Part shown: positions 41,314-51,565 of the stretch, in pieces
Position numbering within the stretch: position 1 is the stretch's first letter
How the letters are laid out: every line of letters begins with the position of its first letter
Program-made: the position numbers and the translations under genes
Assembly (NCBI RefSeq): GCF_014647855.1
Contig: NZ_BMPZ01000009.1
Location: forward strand, 62,001 to 126,000
Reading direction: 5' to 3'
Source of the DNA: Shewanella gelidii
GTDB lineage: Bacteria > Pseudomonadota > Gammaproteobacteria > Enterobacterales > Shewanellaceae
DNA: 64,000 nt
Notes under the pieces: model-generated
What the model saw: the letters and a program-made list of their open reading frames with translations, nothing else
The model's database searches: none
Told to the model about the DNA's origin: nothing

Positions 41314-41730
41314 TTAGTCGGGCTTATTTATCTTATTAATCAACGCCATAAACTGCTTTTGTTCATCAGTCTCTAACCTTGATAGGTAATGTTCGTTGAC
41401 TCTCTCCGCTTCACGAATTAAGTCTTGCTCTAATGCTTTACCATCATCAGTTAGAAAAATTTGAAATGCGCGCCTGTTTTCAGGTTCTTGAAATCGAGTG
41501 ATTAAGCCCTGTACTTGCAATAGATCAAGCAAACGGGTCATGGTGTAATTTGCTACGTCACACCGTTTGGATAATTCAGTCTGCGTAACGCCTTCTTCTT
41601 GCCAAAGTGCAAAAAGAACTGGCCACAATTTAATATCTAAACCATAGCGCTTTAATTGCTGATCGAGTTCGTTTTGTAACTCGATATTCAAATGAGATAC
41701 CAAATATCCGAGGCTTTCATAACGTTTCAA
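41314..41730 (-). CDS. MarR-family transcriptional regulator
   Basis: A winged-helix regulator. I place the start at TTG 41730, six bases after a perfect AGGAGG, giving 138 residues beginning KRYESLGYLVSHLN; the longer frame adds nine residues with no ribosome-binding site. The recognition part (TQTELSKRCDVANYTMTRLLDLLQ, split here as helix-turn-helix around residues 53-75) and wing (GLITRFQEPENRRAFQIFLT) are typical. Target and ligand cannot be told; no transporter is adjacent. DUF1285 lies upstream on the same strand. Confidence 0.88.
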   Translation of the reverse strand: MKRYESLGYLVSHLNIELQNELDQQLKRYGLDIKLWPVLFALWQEEGVTQTELSKRCDVANYTMTRLLDLLQVQGLITRFQEPENRRAFQIFLTDDGKALEQDLIREAERVNEHYLSRLETDEQKQFMALINKINKPD

Positions 41731-41846
41731 ATCACACCTCCTATGACCATGATGCATACTACAATTTTACCAGTTATCAAGAATGCTGCGAGTTAAACTC
41801 TCAAGTAAAATCAAATAATATTGTAAAATCATTGAAATACAATCAG

Positions 41847-42299
41847 TTAATCAATATGAACAAACTCATCAATAAAACGATAATAACAAGCCCTGCCAAG
41901 AATTGCGGGCAACTCTCTCTCCGTAAACACTTTGATGCGATCGTCACTTAATTCAAAGCAACTTAGATCAGCAATAGAAAATTTGGTGCCGATACTTGTA
42001 GTTACTTCAAAATTGCCATTTTGTCGCTTATCGTAGTCAACAACCGTAAACACCGAGTCAGCGACTTCGACTTTTAGTTTCTCTACTGGAGTAATTAAGA
42101 AATACTCGTCATCCACTCGATGCAAAATAGTACTAAATAGCTTTGAAAATTTTGCTGGGAGCGGGCTATTGAGGTAGCGCCAATGCCCCTGATTATCGAT
42201 CTTAAACAGCGGCACTTCAGAACAAAGTGGTGTCCCTTGAATTAAATTATGAAGTGCTGATTCAGGCGCATCATGTTTTTCTTGTTCCTTATTCAACAT
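41847..42299 (-). CDS. DUF1285 family protein
   Basis: A 150-residue beta-rich protein of the DUF1285 family, of unknown function. Typical are PLFKIDNQGHWRYLNSPLP, EYFLITPVEKLKVEV and FTERELPAILGRACYYRFIDE. Soluble with no signal peptide. Two inverted repeats lie directly upstream and may be operator sites. It is the first gene before the MarR regulator, about 115 bases apart. Confidence 0.85.
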   Translation of the reverse strand: MLNKEQEKHDAPESALHNLIQGTPLCSEVPLFKIDNQGHWRYLNSPLPAKFSKLFSTILHRVDDEYFLITPVEKLKVEVADSVFTVVDYDKRQNGNFEVTTSIGTKFSIADLSCFELSDDRIKVFTERELPAILGRACYYRFIDEFVHID

Positions 42300-42335
42300 A
42301 CATCCCCCAACTTCAACGTCCTATGAACTTCATAA

Positions 42336-42368
42336 ATCAGTTCTGATGTTATATCAGTATATACTGAT
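42336..42368. promoter_or_regulatory. tandem inverted repeats upstream of DUF1285
   Basis: ATCAG-tt-CTGAT at 42336-42347 and the perfect palindrome ATCAGTATATACTGAT at 42353-42368 share the half-site ATCAG. They sit 37-69 bases before the start codon, where a repressor or activator would bind. Not a LexA box, which reads CTG-N10-CAG. Confidence 0.55.
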
Positions 42369-42502
42369 TCTTTAGTCAATGTCTCACCAAAGGTACGTAA
42401 ACAGCTTTACCCGGATTGTAAGAACAACAAGCTATACTACTCATTCATAAGCACTTTTCGTAATTAAAACAGATACCATGATTAACATTTATTCATACGC
42501 AT

Positions 42503-42531
42503 AAAAAAGCCGCTTCGATCATCGAAACGGC
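42503..42531 (-). terminator. ydiJ terminator
   Basis: On the minus strand a GCCG-TTTCGAT/ATCGAAG-CGGC type stem is followed by TTTTTT, 22 bases after the ydiJ stop. Confidence 0.88.
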
Positions 42532-42553
42532 TCTTCATTCATCATCTACGGTG

Positions 42554-45500
42554 CTACTTTACCAACTCAAGAATAGCTTCAAGCGGATGTTTTGGTCGAT
42601 AGCCACCAAATCGCTTCATTTGACTCCGACACGAGTAACCAGAAACCAATACTTTATCTGGTGAATAGTTCTCTAACCCTTTCTTCCATGACATATCAAA
42701 TAAGGCTTTAGAATTTTCAATGTTTGCGGTTTCATGGCCATAGGTTCCAGCCATGCCACAGCAACCTAAACTAACTGTATTTAATTCAGCGCCTAAGCGC
42801 GCAAAGATTGTTTGCCAATCTTTAGGGGTACTTGGTTTTGCCGTTGATTCGGTGCAATGGCTTACCCATGTATAAGTCACACCTAACGGTTCACGGGTTG
42901 GCAGTTGTTCAAAGATTTCAAGTAGCCATTCATTGGCCAATTTCACTTCAAAATCACCACGTTTATCGCCAAGCGCATGTTTATATTCATCGCGATAACA
43001 AAGCACCATTGCAGGATCAATCCCTATCATCGGCATCCCCAGCGCGAAGACTTGATTTAAAAAGTCAGACGCCGATTGCGCAGTTTTCGCAAACTTATCT
43101 AAGAAACCTTTGATATGCATGGCTTTACCATTAGGTTTAAATGGTAACAAAACGGGTTTAAATCCTAGCTTTTCAATGAGCTGTATGGTTCGATAAACCA
43201 AACCAGAATCATAATATGTGTTGAACGGATCTTGCACCACTAATACATATTGATGTTTATCGGCGTCTGGGATCCGCTTTAACGCATCTAAATCATAGTC
43301 ACAGCACGAATGCCCTTCCAAACGCTGACTCAAGGTCGGTACAGACAAAGCTGGCGCATCAATGTAACCCAGCGCTTTCTTAATCACCCATTGGCTTACT
43401 GGGTTTTGCGAAGCGAAATTGGTGATTCTTGGGATCTTCGCCATCACTTGTACAGAGTCTTCAATCGTACCAACGAGGTAATCTTTAGCCGGACGCATAT
43501 AGCGCTTGTAATAAAGGTTAAAGAACTCCGCTCTAAACTTAGGAACATCAACTTTTACTGGGCACTGCCCAACACAAGCTTTACAAGCAAGACAACCCTT
43601 CATGGACTCCATGACTTCATGGGAATAATCGTACTCAGACTTGGCTTTAAAACTATTCTGCGCACGTTGTAGCATGCTGACTGGTTTAGCTTTTGCTAAC
43701 TCGTTGACATCGATTCCTTCTGCTTCCAATAAGCGTAACCATTCACGCACAAGACCGGCTCGGCCTTTAGGCGACTGAACGCGGTCATCAGTCACTTTGA
43801 AAGACGGACACATTGGGGAATAAGGACTGTAGTTAAAACACAGACCATTACCATTACAATCCATCACATCAGGGAATGCTTCTCGAACTTTCAACGGAAT
43901 TTCTCGGTCAAAGGTTCCACGCTTAATAGAGTCAACATTATAAATTAAGTCACCAGCCGTTTTTGGCGCGACCAATTTTCCTGGATTTAAACGGTTATGG
44001 GGATCAAACAATGCTTTGACGTCTTGAAGCACACCATATAGCTCATCACCGAATACATCTGGACCATATTCACCCCGAACGCCTTTACCGTGTTCGCCCC
44101 ACATTAAGCCGCCATATTTTCGAGTTAATGCTGCAACTTGATCAGAAACGACTTTCAAGAGTTTTTCATCATTAGGATCGCACATGTCTAGGGCTGGTCG
44201 AACATGTAAAACGCCCGCGTCAACGTGACCAAACATACCATATTGCAACTCGTGGCTATCGAGTAACGCTCGAAACTCCATAATAAAGTCTGCAAGTTTT
44301 TCTGGTGGGACTGCTGTATCTTCCGCAAATGCAATTGGTTTACGTTGGCCTTTAGCTGCGCCCAATAGCCCTACCGCTTTTTTACGCATTCCGTAAATAC
44401 GATTGATACTCTGTTTATCTGCAGTCACCTGATAACCAAGTACACCGGCTTGTTGTTTCTTAATTTGTTTAGAAAGAACTTTTTCTAGCGATGCCACTTT
44501 TGCTTTAACTTCATCAATCTCACCCGCAAACTCAACCATATTTAGCCCTTCAATAGAATGGCCTGGAACTTCAGTAATTTGGTCAGAGACTGAATGCCAA
44601 ATAATGTCGCTTTTGGCAAGGTTAAGCACTTTAGAATCTACAGTTTCTACAACAGTGGCATTCGCAGCAACTAAAGATGGCGCATGCCGCAAAGCTGATT
44701 CGAAAGAATCATACTTAATATTGACCATCATGCGCTGACTAGGCAGCTTCGTAATGTTTAGCTTTGCTTCAGTCACGAACGCAAGTGTCCCCTCAGAACC
44801 AGAAATAATTCTTGAAAGGTCAAACTCTTTTAGATCGTCACTCCAAACATTTTTTAAATCGTAACCCGTGAGAAAGCGGTTTAACTTCGGAAAACGAGTT
44901 TCAATAAGCGCTCGTTTATCTTTACATACTTTTGAAACTTCTTGATAAATACGTTCAGCGAACGGATTTGAAGAAACTTTTGTATTTTTCAAAGATTCGG
45001 CAGTCTTTACTTGGCTTTCCAAAATACTGCCATCAATGAGCACACTAGACATTTCAAGCACGTGATCAGAGGTTTTGCCATAAACCAGCGAGCCGGCCCC
45101 TGAAGCATCAGTATTAATCATCCCGCCAATCGTGGCCCGATTAGAGGTCGATAAATCAGGACTAAAGAAGTAGCCGTGAGGTCGCAGTGCGTCATTGAGC
45201 TGATCTTTAATCACGCCGGCTTCGACGCGCACCCAGCCTTCTTCTACATTAACTTCTAGCACGCGGGTCATAAAGCGCGACACGTCAACAATCAAGCCGT
45301 GTGTCAATGCTTGACCATTAGTGCCAGTACCTCCGCCACGCGCACAAAAAGTCACTTTAACAAACTCACGCTTTGCAGCCAGCTGCAACATGATTTGCAC
45401 GTCTTTTGTGGATTTTGGATAAAGCACTGCTTGCGGCAAAAACTGATAAATGGAGTTATCAGTGGCCTGGGAGAGGCGTGCGCTATATCGCTTGTCGATG

Positions 45501-45589
45501 TCACCGCTAAAACCACTAGTCGCGAGTGCATCTAAAAATGAAAGATAAACAGGTTCTAAAGTATGCTGATGAGATAATGTCGGTAACAT
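42554..45589 (-). CDS. ydiJ: FAD-linked oxidase / iron-sulfur protein YdiJ (D-2-hydroxyglutarate dehydrogenase type)
   Basis: A 1011-residue fusion close to E. coli YdiJ (1018), reported as a D-2-hydroxyglutarate dehydrogenase. It has an FAD_binding_4 domain (about 50-290, with CARGGGTGTNGQAL), an FAD-oxidase C-terminal domain (to about 560), and a cluster domain with MDCNGNGLC and CLACKACVGQCPVKVDVP. A CCG-type cysteine domain ends the protein (SHCTES, LGCCGMAGTYGHE). It probably passes electrons to the respiratory chain. Together with ppsA and ppsR it is in the same region as in E. coli. Confidence 0.93.
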   Translation of the reverse strand: MLPTLSHQHTLEPVYLSFLDALATSGFSGDIDKRYSARLSQATDNSIYQFLPQAVLYPKSTKDVQIMLQLAAKREFVKVTFCARGGGTGTNGQALTHGLIVDVSRFMTRVLEVNVEEGWVRVEAGVIKDQLNDALRPHGYFFSPDLSTSNRATIGGMINTDASGAGSLVYGKTSDHVLEMSSVLIDGSILESQVKTAESLKNTKVSSNPFAERIYQEVSKVCKDKRALIETRFPKLNRFLTGYDLKNVWSDDLKEFDLSRIISGSEGTLAFVTEAKLNITKLPSQRMMVNIKYDSFESALRHAPSLVAANATVVETVDSKVLNLAKSDIIWHSVSDQITEVPGHSIEGLNMVEFAGEIDEVKAKVASLEKVLSKQIKKQQAGVLGYQVTADKQSINRIYGMRKKAVGLLGAAKGQRKPIAFAEDTAVPPEKLADFIMEFRALLDSHELQYGMFGHVDAGVLHVRPALDMCDPNDEKLLKVVSDQVAALTRKYGGLMWGEHGKGVRGEYGPDVFGDELYGVLQDVKALFDPHNRLNPGKLVAPKTAGDLIYNVDSIKRGTFDREIPLKVREAFPDVMDCNGNGLCFNYSPYSPMCPSFKVTDDRVQSPKGRAGLVREWLRLLEAEGIDVNELAKAKPVSMLQRAQNSFKAKSEYDYSHEVMESMKGCLACKACVGQCPVKVDVPKFRAEFFNLYYKRYMRPAKDYLVGTIEDSVQVMAKIPRITNFASQNPVSQWVIKKALGYIDAPALSVPTLSQRLEGHSCCDYDLDALKRIPDADKHQYVLVVQDPFNTYYDSGLVYRTIQLIEKLGFKPVLLPFKPNGKAMHIKGFLDKFAKTAQSASDFLNQVFALGMPMIGIDPAMVLCYRDEYKHALGDKRGDFEVKLANEWLLEIFEQLPTREPLGVTYTWVSHCTESTAKPSTPKDWQTIFARLGAELNTVSLGCCGMAGTYGHETANIENSKALFDMSWKKGLENYSPDKVLVSGYSCRSQMKRFGGYRPKHPLEAILELVK

Positions 45590-45633
45590 GGATATTTTCT
45601 ATTCCCTTTTAAATATGACGTCATTATAAACAC

Positions 45634-45657
45634 AAAAAAGCCGCTAAAAAGCGGCTT
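45634..45657 (-). terminator. ppsA terminator
   Basis: AAGCCGC-tttt-AGCGGCTTTTTT type hairpin on the minus strand, 30 bases after the ppsA stop. Confidence 0.9.
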
Positions 45658-45687
45658 CTATCTCAACATGACAATTTTGATGCTTAA

Positions 45688-48057
45688 TTATGCATGTTCT
45701 TTACCTAAATATAGCCATGTGTCAATGACTGTATCAGGGTTAAGTGAAACCGTGTCAATGCCTTGTTCAACTAACCAAGCAGCAAAATCTGGGTGATCTG
45801 AAGGTCCTTGACCACAAATACCAACATAAGCTCCCTTCTTCTTAGCCGCCTGAATGGCTAAAGAAAGAAGTGCTTTCACAGCTTCGTTTCGCTCATCGAA
45901 CAAATGGCTAATGATTCCTGAGTCACGATCTAAGCCTAATGTAAGCTGGGTCAAATCGTTAGAACCAATCGAGAAACCGTCAAAATGCTCAAGGAATTGG
46001 TCTGCAAGCAATGCATTTGATGGCAGCTCACACATCATGATCACGCGTAAACCATCTTTGCCTCGCTCTAGGCCTTGCTCTTTTAACAGCTCAATCACTT
46101 GCGCTGCTTCATCAAGAGTACGAACGAATGGGATCATAATCTCAACGTTCTTCAGACCCATCTCACCGCGAACACGCTTAATGGCTTCACATTCTAGCGC
46201 AAAACAATCACGGAAAGACTCTGAGATATAACGGCTAGCACCACGGAAGCCCAGCATTGGGTTTTCTTCTTCTGGCTCGTAGCGGTCACCACCAACTAGG
46301 TTCGCATATTCATTAGACTTAAAGTCAGACATACGAACAATCACTTTCTTCGGATAGAAAGCAGAACCAATAGTTGCGATACCTTCAACAAGACGAGCGA
46401 CATAATACTCAACCGGAGAATCATAGCCAGCAATCATCTCATTGATTTCTTCTTGAAGCTCTGCATCTTGTTGATTGAACTCAAGTAGAGCTTTCGGGTG
46501 AATACCAATCATACGGTTGATAATGAACTCAAGACGGGCTAGACCAACCCCTTCGTTCGGAAGGCGTGCAAAATCAAATGCACGATCTGGGTTACCAACG
46601 TTCATGGTAATCTTCATTGGCAATTCAGGCATAGAATCGACGCGAGATGAAATCACTTCAAACTCTTGCTCGCCATCATAGATAAAACCTGTATCACCTT
46701 CAGCACATGAAACGGTTACAGTTTGTCCGGTTTTTACTAGGTCTGTTACATCACCACAACCAACAACCGCTGGGACACCTAGCTCACGAGCAATAATTGC
46801 AGCGTGACAAGTACGGCCACCACGATTCGTTACAATCGCGCTAGCGCGTTTCATGATTGGTTCCCAATCTGGGTCAGTCATATCTGTAACGAGTACATCA
46901 CCTGGTTGGATTTGATCCATATCATCAATTGATGCAAGAACCTTCGCAACACCTGTTCCAACCTTGTGACCAATCGCACGACCTTCACTTAAAATCTCAC
47001 CACGAGTTTTTAAGTTATAGCGTTCGATTAATTGAACATCTTCACGTGAACGAACAGTTTCTGGACGAGCCTGTACAATGTACAGCTTGCCATCATTACC
47101 ATCCTTCGCCCACTCAATATCCATTGGACGACCGTAGTGCTTTTCAATAATGACAGCTTGTTTTGCAAGCTCCATGACTTCGTCGTCATTGATAGAGAAT
47201 TCACGACGAGTCGCTGCATCAACATCTTCAATCTTAACTTGCTTACCATGGCTCTCATCATCAGAGTACACCATCTGGATAAGCTTACTACCAATGTTGC
47301 GACGAACAACCGATTGATTGCCTTCAGCTAACATTGGCTTGTGTACATAAAATTCGTCTGGGTTCACTGCACCCTGTACAACCATTTCACCAAGACCAAA
47401 TGATGAAGTAATAAATACAACGTCGTTATTGCCTGATTCAGTATCCATGGTGAACATGACACCAGAAGAAGCTTTATCAGAGCGAACCATACGCTGGATA
47501 CCGGCAGATAGAGCCACACCACGGTGGTCATAACCTTGGTGAACACGGTATGAAATTGCACGGTCATTAAACAGTGAAGCATATACATGCTTAATTGCGA
47601 CCAAGACAGACTCGAACCCCTTAACGTTTAGGAAAGTCTCTTGCTGACCCGCGAAAGAAGCATCAGGCATATCTTCTGCAGTCGCTGATGAACGAACAGC
47701 GAATGAAGCGTCTTGGGTTTCAGAGGCTAGCTTTTCGTATGACTCACGAATGGCTTGCTCAAGTTCCGGCTGAAATGGAGTATCAATTACCCATTGTCTA
47801 ATTTGAGCACCTACTTTTGCCAGTGCATTCACATCATCAACATCCAAGGTGTCTAAGATGTCATAAATCTTCTGGTTCACTCCACTTTGTTCTAGAAACT
47901 CATTGAACGCATGAGAGGTCGTTGCGAAGCCGCCAGGTACTTGAACACCTGCATTAGCAAGATTACTAATCATCTCACCAAGCGAGGCATTTTTACCGCC
48001 AACTAGGTTTACATCGCCCATGCCTAATTCTTGATACCAGAGTACGTATGATTGCAC
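45688..48057 (-). CDS. ppsA: phosphoenolpyruvate synthase
   Basis: Makes PEP from pyruvate and ATP for gluconeogenesis. It has 789 residues (792 in E. coli). The nucleotide-binding N-domain ([35 protein letters not shown]), the phospho-histidine H418 in [15 protein letters not shown] and the PEP-binding C-domain with C748 ([11 protein letters not shown]) are all present. Divergent from its regulator ppsR. Confidence 0.98.
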   Translation of the reverse strand: MQSYVLWYQELGMGDVNLVGGKNASLGEMISNLANAGVQVPGGFATTSHAFNEFLEQSGVNQKIYDILDTLDVDDVNALAKVGAQIRQWVIDTPFQPELEQAIRESYEKLASETQDASFAVRSSATAEDMPDASFAGQQETFLNVKGFESVLVAIKHVYASLFNDRAISYRVHQGYDHRGVALSAGIQRMVRSDKASSGVMFTMDTESGNNDVVFITSSFGLGEMVVQGAVNPDEFYVHKPMLAEGNQSVVRRNIGSKLIQMVYSDDESHGKQVKIEDVDAATRREFSINDDEVMELAKQAVIIEKHYGRPMDIEWAKDGNDGKLYIVQARPETVRSREDVQLIERYNLKTRGEILSEGRAIGHKVGTGVAKVLASIDDMDQIQPGDVLVTDMTDPDWEPIMKRASAIVTNRGGRTCHAAIIARELGVPAVVGCGDVTDLVKTGQTVTVSCAEGDTGFIYDGEQEFEVISSRVDSMPELPMKITMNVGNPDRAFDFARLPNEGVGLARLEFIINRMIGIHPKALLEFNQQDAELQEEINEMIAGYDSPVEYYVARLVEGIATIGSAFYPKKVIVRMSDFKSNEYANLVGGDRYEPEEENPMLGFRGASRYISESFRDCFALECEAIKRVRGEMGLKNVEIMIPFVRTLDEAAQVIELLKEQGLERGKDGLRVIMMCELPSNALLADQFLEHFDGFSIGSNDLTQLTLGLDRDSGIISHLFDERNEAVKALLSLAIQAAKKKGAYVGICGQGPSDHPDFAAWLVEQGIDTVSLNPDTVIDTWLYLGKEHA

Positions 48058-48183
48058 AGTTCTATCTCCGAAGGTTTTTTATTCATTAGCCCCTTCACAC
48101 GAGGGCAACGGCATTTTACACTTCATGGCAGTACGCGTAAATCTATAATTTTGTTTGTAATTTTATTACCACATGAGGTCTTT

Positions 48184-48996
48184 ATGACACAGAAAGTATT
48201 CTACATCTCTGATGGAACAGCCATTACCGCAGAAGTATTTGGCCATGCAGTACTATCGCAATTTCCAGTAGAATTTGAAGCACTTACGATTCCATTTGTT
48301 GAAACCACAGCGAAAGCAAAATCAGTAATCAAGCAGATCAATGATAGTTTTATTACGACAGGAATACGTCCAATTGTGTTTCACTCCATCATAAAACCAG
48401 AGATACGTGAAATTATTTACAGTTCCGAAGGTGTCGATTATGACTTTTTGAATACCTTTGTTTCGCCACTCGAACAACAACTGGGTATAAAAGCATCACC
48501 CGTAATACATCGAACCCACGGTAAAGCAAATCATACCTATGAAGCACGTATCGATGCGATTAATTATGCAATGGATAATGATGACGGCCAAACCATGAAG
48601 CACATGGATAAAGCAGACATCATTTTGCTCGGCGTTTCGCGTTGCGGTAAAACGCCATCAAGTCTTTATCTTTCAATGCAATTTGGCATCAAAGCAGCCA
48701 ACTATCCATTCACGGAAGATGATATGGATAACCTCAAATTACCAGAAGTTTTAAAACGCAATAAAAGTAAGCTTTTTGGCCTTACCATTGATCCGAATCG
48801 GCTTCATGAAATACGTCAAAGCAGACTTGAAAATAGCCGCTATAGTTCCCTCAGACAATGTCGTTTAGAAGTTAAAGAAGTTGAAATGCTCTACAAAAAA
48901 GAGCGCATTCCTTTTGTGAATACCACCAACCATTCAGTTGAAGAAATTTCAACAAAAATTCTCGATATGACAGGTCTAGAGCGTCATATGTTCTAA
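48184..48996 (+). CDS. ppsR: PEP synthase regulatory protein PpsR (kinase/pyrophosphorylase)
   Basis: A bifunctional DUF299 enzyme that inactivates PpsA by ADP-dependent phosphorylation and reverses it with phosphate. I start at ATG 48184 behind GAGG, giving 270 residues with the family N-terminus [22 protein letters not shown]; the longer frame from 48052 overlaps ppsA. The P-loop [14 protein letters not shown] is near residue 150. TATAAT at 48144-48149 is a likely -10 for it. Confidence 0.95.
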   Translation: MTQKVFYISDGTAITAEVFGHAVLSQFPVEFEALTIPFVETTAKAKSVIKQINDSFITTGIRPIVFHSIIKPEIREIIYSSEGVDYDFLNTFVSPLEQQLGIKASPVIHRTHGKANHTYEARIDAINYAMDNDDGQTMKHMDKADIILLGVSRCGKTPSSLYLSMQFGIKAANYPFTEDDMDNLKLPEVLKRNKSKLFGLTIDPNRLHEIRQSRLENSRYSSLRQCRLEVKEVEMLYKKERIPFVNTTNHSVEEISTKILDMTGLERHMF

Positions 48997-49182
48997 CTTG
49001 TAATAAAGTGACAGCAAAATGTTACAATTCACGAGCAAGTCAGACAATTTTTATAACAAATCAAAAATAAATTGCACCGTTGCCTATAAAAGATACATAT
49101 AGGCACTGTGCAAGACTCTGGGATTGGTTATAATCCGTGCCAATTATGGACGAACGCTCCACACGAATGCTCGGTAACATGA

Positions 49183-50250
49183 ATGACCATTAAAACAGAC
49201 GAATTACGCACTTCTTTATTATGTAAAGTCATCTCTCCTGCACAACTTGCATCTGAGTATCCTCTAACCCAAGACGCAGCAGACTACCTCGTACAGCAAC
49301 GCCGCGAAGTTGAAGCAATCTTATCAGGCGAAGATCAGCGTTTGCTGGTTATTATTGGCCCTTGCTCAATCCACGACACTGACGCAGCACTAGAATATGC
49401 GCAGCGCCTTGCCAAGCTCCATCAAGAGCTGAAAGATGACCTGTGTATACTTATGCGAGTTTATTTTGAAAAGCCACGAACGATTGTAGGCTGGAAAGGT
49501 TTAATCTCAGATCCAGATCTAGATGGCAGCTTTAGCCCAAATAAAGGTTTACGTAAAGCGCGTCATCTATTACAACAAATCACGGAGCTAAAACTGCCTA
49601 TCGCGACTGAGTTTCTTGATATGGTGAACGGCCAATACATCGCTGATTTGATTACTTGGGGTGCAATTGGCGCTCGCACAACGGAAAGCCAGGTCCACCG
49701 TGAAATGGCTTCCGCACTTTCTTGCCCTGTCGGCTTTAAAAATGGTACCGACGGGAATATCAAAATTGCTGTAGATGCCGTACGAGCAGCCAAAGTTCCG
49801 CACATTTTCTATTCGCCAGATAAAGATGGTGCGATGGCAGTTTACCGCACACATGGTAATCCATTTGGCCATATCATTTTACGAGGCGGTAACCAACCCA
49901 ACTACTCTGCGGATGATATTGAGTCAACTCGTCAGAAGCTTGAAGATGCAGGTATTTCTGAGCGTATGGTTGTTGATTTTAGTCATGGCAATAGCCAGAA
50001 AAAACATAAGAATCAGCTCAACGTCGCTGATGATATTATGGGACAACTCGAAAAAGGGTCTACGGCAATTGCAGGCATTATGGCTGAAAGCTTCATTGAA
50101 GAGGGTAACCAGAAAGTAGAACCAAACCAGCCACTGACGTTTGGGCAGAGCATCACAGATAGCTGCTTACATTGGCAAGACTCAGAAACCCTGCTTCGCA
50201 AGCTCGCCTGCGCATCTAGAGCACGCATGACACAGCTTGCTAAAGGTTAA
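49183..50250 (+). CDS. 3-deoxy-7-phosphoheptulonate synthase (class I DAHP synthase)
   Basis: First step of the shikimate pathway, joining PEP and erythrose 4-phosphate. It has 355 residues, like E. coli AroF/G/H. GPCSIHD (metal cysteine, near residue 60), RVYFEKPRT, GWKGLISDPDLDGSF and GARTTESQVHR are catalytic signatures. The place after ppsR is that of aroH, but I cannot tell from sequence which amino acid inhibits it. TATAAT at 49129-49134 is a likely -10. No TrpR or TyrR box is obvious. Confidence 0.95.
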   Translation: MTIKTDELRTSLLCKVISPAQLASEYPLTQDAADYLVQQRREVEAILSGEDQRLLVIIGPCSIHDTDAALEYAQRLAKLHQELKDDLCILMRVYFEKPRTIVGWKGLISDPDLDGSFSPNKGLRKARHLLQQITELKLPIATEFLDMVNGQYIADLITWGAIGARTTESQVHREMASALSCPVGFKNGTDGNIKIAVDAVRAAKVPHIFYSPDKDGAMAVYRTHGNPFGHIILRGGNQPNYSADDIESTRQKLEDAGISERMVVDFSHGNSQKKHKNQLNVADDIMGQLEKGSTAIAGIMAESFIEEGNQKVEPNQPLTFGQSITDSCLHWQDSETLLRKLACASRARMTQLAKG

Positions 50251-50268
50251 CTCCATCTTTATATCAAC

Positions 50269-50292
50269 AAAGGCCCATCAAGGGCCTTTTTT
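50269..50292 (+). terminator. DAHP synthase terminator
   Basis: AAAGGCCC-atcaa-GGGCCTTTTTT hairpin 19 bases after the stop. Confidence 0.92.
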
Positions 50293-50354
50293 ATTGCCTT
50301 TCAAGTAGCACAAATCATGACCCTGCTAACTATGATCATTAATGAAAAGCATCG

Positions 50355-50523
50355 CTAAAGTGGATTTTCAAAAACGATCCTTCTCCCTACTAAAGCGTGA
50401 ATATATTCACTGTGAACTTTGACCGTTTCTAGCACTGAAGCGGCAACTGAAGCAATTCTATTCGGTAAGCACACAACAACCAAAATAATGACGAGTACCA
50501 GCAGTGTGAGAAATGCCTTTCAT
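50355..50523 (-). pseudogene. possible frameshifted small membrane protein gene
   Basis: From the ATG at 50523 the frame dies after 16 codons. One base on, the frame runs 54 codons from 50519 to TAG at 50355 and reads KAFLTLLVLVIILVVV, a clean membrane helix, followed by a charged soluble tail ending VFENPL. It starts immediately after the TGA of ATGA, so dropping one A in ATGAAAG would join start codon and helix into a 55-residue protein. A real frameshift, a sequence error or chance are all possible. Confidence 0.35.
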
Positions 50524-50812
50524 ACACACTCTTTTTTGATGTAGACACAGCGCATACATATATTTAGGCAAGAAAAGCGCATGACTAATCACAATAACAG
50601 ACTCATTCTTACGTATGACAACAGACCCACCGACTCAATAAATTAGGGAATGTTTATGTGAAGCACAAACTTACCTCTTATTAGACTTTGGTCTAACACA
50701 AGGAAACATATAATAAAATTGTATAGCAAAATGAATAAAGAATAGGATCAATCCCACATTTTCTGTTACATTGAGATACCTTCAAGTGCCACCTAAATAA
50801 ACAAAAGAAGCC
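50524..50812. promoter_or_regulatory. leader region of the CrbR-like regulator gene
   Basis: The rest of the 562-base gap after the DAHP synthase. The only clear element is the palindrome at 50681-50696 (listed separately). The sequence next to it, TATAATAAAATTGTATAGC, is AT-rich and promoter-like. No coding frame is supported. Confidence 0.4.
50681..50696. promoter_or_regulatory. perfect inverted repeat upstream of the response regulator
   Basis: TTAGAC-TTTG-GTCTAA lies 117 bases before the start codon and just upstream of an AT-rich promoter-like stretch. It may be a site for the regulator itself or for a repressor. I only infer this from position and symmetry. Confidence 0.55.
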
Positions 50813-51478
50813 ATGAAGCTAGAAAATCTAAATATTATAATTGCCGATGATCATCCTTTGTTTCGTAACGCCTTGCGACAAGCCCTCACGAATGCTTTGT
50901 CGAGCACACACTGGTTTGAAGCAGACAGTGCGGACGCACTGCAGCAGTTACTAGAAGACAGTAGTAAGAGTTACGATCTGGTTCTGTTGGATTTACAGAT
51001 GCCGGGAAGCCATGGCTATTCAACATTAATTCATTTACGCTCGCATTTTCCTGAGCTTCCTGTGGTCGTGATTTCTGCACACGAAGATGTCAACACCATT
51101 TCTCGCGCAGTCCACTATGGCAGTGCCGGCTTTATTCCTAAATCCGCCTCAATGGAAGTGCTCGCCGAAGCCTTAACCAGTGTGTTATATGGTGATATTT
51201 GGCTGCCAGAAGGCATTGAACTGATCGAAGTCAATGAAGAAAACGGTACCGATCAAATGGCGAGTAAGCTCTCGGAACTGACTCCACAACAATACAAAGT
51301 ACTACAGTTATTCGCTGAAGGTTTATTAAACAAACAGATTGCCTACGATCTCAATGTCTCTGAAGCAACAATTAAAGCGCATGCTACCGCTATATTTAGA
51401 AAACTTGGGGTGCGTAACCGAACACAAGCAGTGATTTCTTTGCAACAACTAGAAATGGAAAAAGTAGAGCTTAATTGA
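50813..51478 (+). CDS. NarL/FixJ-type response regulator, CrbR-like
   Basis: A two-domain response regulator of 221 residues. The receiver has the acidic pair D12-D13, phospho-acceptor D60, S88 and K110. The LuxR-type DNA-binding domain starts near residue 150 (LTPQQYKVLQLFAEGLLNKQIAYDLNVSEATIKAHATAIFRKLGV). The sequence resembles Vibrio CrbR, which controls acetyl-CoA synthetase (acs). No sensor kinase or acs gene is adjacent here, so it is an orphan in this window. Confidence 0.88.
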   Translation: MKLENLNIIIADDHPLFRNALRQALTNALSSTHWFEADSADALQQLLEDSSKSYDLVLLDLQMPGSHGYSTLIHLRSHFPELPVVVISAHEDVNTISRAVHYGSAGFIPKSASMEVLAEALTSVLYGDIWLPEGIELIEVNEENGTDQMASKLSELTPQQYKVLQLFAEGLLNKQIAYDLNVSEATIKAHATAIFRKLGVRNRTQAVISLQQLEMEKVELN

Positions 51479-51505
51479 TTTGAATGTCCATTAAGATAGA
51501 GAAAT

Positions 51506-51535
51506 AAAAAGCCATCATCAATGATGGCTTTTTTT
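51506..51535. terminator. shared terminator of the response regulator and fghA
   Basis: GCCATCA-tcaa-TGATGGC stem with A-run and seven T, between converging genes. Confidence 0.93.
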
Positions 51536-51565
51536 GTTCGGACAGTCAGTCGCTATCGGGTATTC

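Noticed and set aside
48997..49182. TTGTAA...TTACAA symmetry upstream of the DAHP synthase as a TyrR box
   Set aside because: The spacing (18 bases) is far from the six of a TyrR box, and no TrpR operator symmetry is present.
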